Shown here in pieces: positions 52,160-54,343 of a stretch of DNA of 54,343 nucleotides. The notes under the pieces are model-generated. The model made no database searches. It was given only the letters and a program-made list of their open reading frames with translations, and had not been told where the DNA came from. This DNA comes from an uncultured Verrucomicrobiota bacterium (GTDB lineage: Bacteria; Verrucomicrobiota; Verrucomicrobiia; Chthoniobacterales; JACTMZ01). The stretch covers positions 1-54,343 of the forward strand of contig CAIZMQ010000132.1 in NCBI GenBank assembly GCA_903934135.1, written 5' to 3'. Position 1 is the first letter of the stretch; each line of letters opens with the position of its first letter. Position numbers and translations under genes: made by a program.

Positions 52160-53047
52160 ATGCAACCCGACCGGCCCATCACCGACCTCATCGCGGAGAA
52201 CCGCCCGCTTCTCTCCGTGGAATTTTTCCCGCCCAAGAATGAAGAGGGCGGCGAACAACTCCTCCGCACGGCCGAAGCCCTGCGCCCCTACCATCCGGAC
52301 TTCGTCTCCATCACCTACGGCGCCGGCGGGACAACCCGCGAGCGCACCTTCAAATACGCCAAAATTCTGCGCGACGACTTCGGATGGCTCGTCATGCCGC
52401 ACCTCACTTGCGTCGGATCGACCAAAGCCGAACTCCTCGACATCGTGGCCGGATACCATGCAGACGGCCTCCGCAACATCATGGCCCTGCGCGGCGACCC
52501 GCCCAAGGGACAAACCGAATTCGTGCCCTGTCCGGACGGCCTCCGCTACGCCAGCGACCTTATTGCCCTGATCCGCGGAAATTTCCCCGACATCTGCCTC
52601 GGCGCCGGGGCCTACCCGGAAAAACACCCCGAAGCCGCGTCGATGGAAGAAGATCTGCGCCATTTGAAAATCAAAGCGGACGCCGGCGCCTCCTTCCTCA
52701 CCACGCAACTTTTCTTCGACAACGAGAAATATTTTGAATTTCTCAAAGCCTGCCGCGCCCACGGCATCGATCTGCCCGTGCTGCCGGGGCTGCTTCCCCC
52801 GCTTTCCCTGGCCCAAGTGCAGCGCTTCGGCCCGATGTGCGGTTCGTCATTGCCCACCGCGCTGCTCGAGCAATTGCAAGTGGTCGACGACAACCCGCGC
52901 GCAGCCGAGGCGGTCGGCGTGACCTGGGCCTACCACCAGATCCGCGAACTCCTCCGTCACGGTTCACCCGGCGTGCATCTTTACATCCTCAACCGCTCCG
53001 CCTCCGCCATCACCTTGGCCCGCTCGCTCGAGCGCGCGGCCGCCTGA
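52160..53047 (+). CDS. metF: 5,10-methylenetetrahydrofolate reductase MetF
   Basis: FAD enzyme reducing methylene-THF to methyl-THF for methionine synthesis, and hence for the SAM used by the methyltransferases. The 295-residue protein has VEFFPPKNEEGGEQLL, FVSITYGAGGTTRERT, LRNIMALRGDPP and SFLTTQLFFDNEKYFEF. The ATG at 52160 starts MQPDRPITDLIAEN; the open frame back to 52037 overlaps the divergent small gene. Confidence 0.95.
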   Translation: MQPDRPITDLIAENRPLLSVEFFPPKNEEGGEQLLRTAEALRPYHPDFVSITYGAGGTTRERTFKYAKILRDDFGWLVMPHLTCVGSTKAELLDIVAGYHADGLRNIMALRGDPPKGQTEFVPCPDGLRYASDLIALIRGNFPDICLGAGAYPEKHPEAASMEEDLRHLKIKADAGASFLTTQLFFDNEKYFEFLKACRAHGIDLPVLPGLLPPLSLAQVQRFGPMCGSSLPTALLEQLQVVDDNPRAAEAVGVTWAYHQIRELLRHGSPGVHLYILNRSASAITLARSLERAAA

Positions 53048-53055
53048 TTTTCGTC

Positions 53056-54343
53056 ATGCCCGAAACCGCCTCCGACAACCCGCTCCGTTACAACCTGGTC
53101 AACCGCCCGGTGCCGGACCCCTGTATCATCGTCATCTTCGGCGCGACCGGTGACCTCACGCGGCGCAAGCTCATCCCCGCGCTCTACAATTTGGCGGCCG
53201 ACGGCAACCTGCCCTCCTCGCTCGCCGTGGTCTGCTTCGCCCGTCGCGAAAAAACGAGCGAAAGTTTCCGCGAGGAACTCGGCGAGGCCGCTCGAAAGTA
53301 TTCACGCCGCCCGCTCAACGACGAGCTTTGGACCCGTTTCGCGGCCAACATTTTCTATCACCGGAGCAGCTTCGACCAAATGGAGGGCTACACCACGCTC
53401 GGAGACGAACTCGATGCGATCGACCAACGTCTCGGCACCCGCGGCAACCGCCTTTACTACCTCGCGTCTTCGCCCACCGAATTCGACATCATCCTGGAAA
53501 ACTTGAGCGCGAGCGGACTGAGCCAGGCCAAACCCGGCGCGTGGTCCCGCCTCATCGTCGAAAAACCTTTCGGCACCGACCTTCCCAGCGCGCACCGACT
53601 CAATGACGCCGTAGCCGCCGCTTTTCCCGAGCGCGACACCTTCCGCATCGACCATTACCTCGGCAAGGAAACCGCGCAGAACATCATGGTCCTGCGCTTC
53701 GCCAACACTGTTTTCGAAGCGCTCTGGAACCGCCGCTACGTGGACAACGTGCAGATCACCGCGAGCGAACCGCTCGGGGTCGAGTCGCGGGCCGGTTACT
53801 ACGAGAACTCCGGAGCCCTGCGCGACATGGTGCAGAACCACCTCTTGCAACTTCTCTGCCTCACCGCCATGGAACCTCCCATCGACCTCGGCGCGGACGC
53901 CGTGCGCAACGAGAAGGTCAAAGTCATGCAGGCCCTCCGCCCGCTGACCGGCGCCGCGGTGGCGGAAAATGTCGTCCGCGCGCAATACACCGAAGGATTC
54001 ATCAACGGCCACGAAGTTCCGGGCTACCGCCACGAACCCGGCGTCGCGCCGAAGTCCATGGTCGAAACCTACGTCGCCCTGCGCCTGCACATCGACAACT
54101 GGCGCTGGGCCGGCGTGCCGTTCTTCATGCGCGTGGGCAAACGTCTCCCGAAATCCGGGACGGAAATCGCCATCCAATTCCGCGGCACCCCGCCCGTCCT
54201 TTTCAACCGCGAGAGCAAACTGCAGGACCCCAATGTCCTCGTCATCCGCATCCAGCCCGACGAAGGCATCTCGTTCCGCATGGCCGCCAAAATGCCCGGA
54301 GCCATGCTCCAACTCGAACCGGTGAAGATGGACTTCCACTACG
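53056..54343 (+). CDS. zwf: Glucose-6-phosphate 1-dehydrogenase, C terminus beyond the window
   Basis: First enzyme of the oxidative pentose phosphate pathway, making NADPH. The visible 429 residues include the NADP fold IVIFGATGDLTRRKLIPALY, the substrate-binding IVEKPFGTDL and catalytic FRIDHYLGKETAQN, and GYYENSGALRDMVQNHLLQL. About 60-80 residues are missing at the right edge, judged from the usual ~490-510 length. The ATG at 53056 is 8 nt after the metF stop, so the two genes are likely co-transcribed. Confidence 0.95.
   Translation, partial: MPETASDNPLRYNLVNRPVPDPCIIVIFGATGDLTRRKLIPALYNLAADGNLPSSLAVVCFARREKTSESFREELGEAARKYSRRPLNDELWTRFAANIFYHRSSFDQMEGYTTLGDELDAIDQRLGTRGNRLYYLASSPTEFDIILENLSASGLSQAKPGAWSRLIVEKPFGTDLPSAHRLNDAVAAAFPERDTFRIDHYLGKETAQNIMVLRFANTVFEALWNRRYVDNVQITASEPLGVESRAGYYENSGALRDMVQNHLLQLLCLTAMEPPIDLGADAVRNEKVKVMQALRPLTGAAVAENVVRAQYTEGFINGHEVPGYRHEPGVAPKSMVETYVALRLHIDNWRWAGVPFFMRVGKRLPKSGTEIAIQFRGTPPVLFNRESKLQDPNVLVIRIQPDEGISFRMAAKMPGAMLQLEPVKMDFHY

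Overview
This is a GC-rich bacterial chromosome segment with densely packed genes and many 4-nt ATGA/GTGA stop-start overlaps. The gene content suggests Verrucomicrobiota: a complete dcw (division and cell wall) cluster with a fused MurC-MurB, a very divergent FtsZ, a DUF4912 protein with a histone H1-like tail, and CFA/DUF1365/DUF1295 lipid genes. The phylum is an inference from gene content and no class is claimed. The meso-DAP signature in MurE and the outer-membrane style lipoproteins fit a Gram-negative envelope.

Layout. 1-1628: start of an exported protein (possibly an alpha-amylase-type glycosidase), divergent from a lone MalG-type sugar permease. 1646-4475: 7-deazaguanine (queuosine) precursor genes queD and queE, divergent from folE2, which is followed by a lipoprotein D,D-carboxypeptidase. 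4509-13699 (minus): a possible ten-gene run, parB, fatty-acid desaturase, FAD oxidoreductase, DUF1365, Cfa synthase, DUF1295, a second Cfa/CNMT-like methyltransferase, a TPR protein and an MGDG-synthase-like glycosyltransferase. It is interrupted by two REP-like palindromic elements. This is the best candidate for an uncharacterised system, probably one that makes a modified membrane (glyco)lipid.

13800-25214: mostly plus-strand housekeeping and envelope genes: lipoate ligase-like protein, DUF4912 protein split by an in-frame TGA, XerC/D recombinase, a membrane protein, L,D-transpeptidase, a BsuPI-like lipoprotein, an M23 peptidase, an isolated nuoB-nuoC pair, RNase D, nadC, a SirB1/transglutaminase-like protein and cinA.

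25236-46490 (minus): the dcw cluster, in transcription order mraZ, (small ORF), rsmH, ftsL, ftsI, murE, murF, mraY, murD, a LysM protein, ftsW, murG, murC-murB fusion, ddl, ftsQ, ftsA, ftsZ, then clpB. A clear array of 10-bp MraZ operator repeats overlaps the probable promoter. These genes make UDP-MurNAc-pentapeptide, lipid I and II, and the divisome.

46787-54343: phosphate acetyltransferase; convergent N-acetylmuramoyl-L-alanine amidase with a repeated C-terminal tail; a four-gene overlapping operon (small membrane protein, ABC ATPase, ABC-2 permease, TVP38 protein); and divergent metF and zwf, the latter cut by the window end. I see no tRNA, rRNA, CRISPR array, insertion sequence or prophage. 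Start codons were chosen from overlaps, signal peptides and family alignment, because Shine-Dalgarno sequences are often weak here.
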